Origin: Bacillota bacterium
GTDB lineage: Bacteria > Bacillota > Clostridia > Peptostreptococcales > Anaerovoracaceae
Direction: 5' to 3'
Assembly (NCBI GenBank): GCA_017936025.1
Contig: JAGBGL010000005.1
Span: 1 to 5,748 of the forward strand
Length of the DNA stretch: 5,748 bases
The position numbers and the translations under genes were made by a program. Of this stretch, positions 5,528-5,748 are shown piece after piece; the stretch's first letter is position 1; every line of letters starts with the position of its first letter. The notes beneath the pieces were generated by a model that worked only from the letters and a program-made list of their open reading frames with translations, did not search any database and had not been told where the DNA came from.

Positions 5528-5664
5528 ATTGTAGTGACTACAGCAATTACAACTGGACTTATTTCGATCCGGAAGCGAAAAAAGTGCGCCATGATGAAGT
5601 GTTCCCGAAAGAGCTGGAAATGGCGTTCGGATACGGCAGCGAGATCGTTAAAAGCCCATGGTGA
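5524..5664 (+). pseudogene. C-terminal relic of a probable flavoprotein oxidoreductase
   Basis: Right after the fusion gene's stop, a frame without a start codon near its head encodes about 46 residues, including NWTYFDPEAKKVRHDEVF, PKELEMAFGYG and SEIVKSPW, ending at TGA 5662. The pattern NW-x-YFDP...R-x-DxVFP-x-E resembles the C-terminal tail of flavodoxin-fold NAD(P)H reductase or iron-sulfur flavoprotein relatives. The rest of such a protein is missing because the frame is closed by the fusion gene's own TAA (5521-5523). It therefore looks like the 3' stub left by a deletion whose left edge lies at the end of the arsC gene. The family is suggested by eye only. Confidence 0.5.
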
Positions 5665-5690
5665 TAGAAGACTCTCCACGGAGGTGCATT

Positions 5691-5748
5691 ATGGTCCATG
5701 TAGATAAAAATCAGATGAACAGAATAGCACATTTATTCGAAGGCATCC
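5691..5748 (+). CDS. Start of a new gene, possibly GNAT-family acetyltransferase (runs off window)
   Basis: ATG at 5691 is preceded by a strong GGAGGT (5680-5685) with five bases between, and the frame stays open to the window end. Only 19 residues are visible, MVHVDKNQMNRIAHLFEGI. The pattern resembles the opening of clostridial GNAT acetyltransferases (a K/Q-rich start, then I-x-x-LFEG), but so short a stretch cannot settle the family. That a gene starts here is much surer than what it encodes. Confidence 0.7.
   Translation, partial: MVHVDKNQMNRIAHLFEGI

Noticed and set aside
5530..5542. TGTAG-TGA-CTACA hairpin as terminator of the arsenate reductase gene
   Set aside because: The stem is five pairs with a three-base loop and no T run, and it lies within a protein-like coding stub.

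Overview
The window looks like a chromosomal segment of a low-to-moderate GC Firmicute of the class Clostridia. The reasons are strong GGAGG-type ribosome sites, Lachnospiraceae/Eubacteriales-like protein sequences (a SEC-C protein, a thioredoxin-type ArsC, a GNAT-like start) and short operons closed by hairpin plus T-tract terminators. No species can be named from the sequence alone, and I see no complete mobile element, CRISPR array, rRNA or tRNA gene.

Layout. Bases 1-954 hold the 3' end of a homoserine dehydrogenase gene that lacks the usual C-terminal ACT domain. A one-base overlap joins it to a SEC-C zinc-motif protein, and a clean intrinsic terminator follows. Bases 955-1332 form a gene-free stretch of about 380 bp with an unexplained repeat: three perfect GACAGCAA octamers exactly 52 bp apart, then diverged reverse-complement copies again about 52 bp apart. 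It ends in a promoter-like TATAAT and the gene for a flavodoxin-fold NAD(P)H oxidoreductase (1333-1896). A bidirectional terminator (1911-1960) lies between this gene and a convergent minus-strand operon (3946 down to 1986). That operon encodes an acidic protein of unknown function, an EamA/DMT-family membrane transporter and endonuclease III (nth), packed with gaps of 1-4 bases.

The right third (4078-5748) is the least ordinary part. Upstream of and divergent from the nth operon lies a decayed LysR-family regulator: its 5' part is frameshifted and interrupted by stops, its middle is missing, and only the C-terminal effector-domain end is still open. That end overlaps by ATGA a 310-codon gene that fuses a cysteine-rich DUF5714-like domain to a complete thioredoxin-dependent-type arsenate reductase (ArsC). 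Behind it is a 47-codon relic of the C-terminal end of what looks like a flavoprotein, then the start of another gene, possibly a GNAT acetyltransferase, that runs off the window. The decayed genes on both sides suggest a locus reshaped by deletion, with the fusion gene kept intact between them.

The points most worth a second look are the DUF5714-ArsC fusion, the 52-bp-spaced repeat array, and the regulator remnant that may now supply the fusion gene with a promoter and translational coupling.
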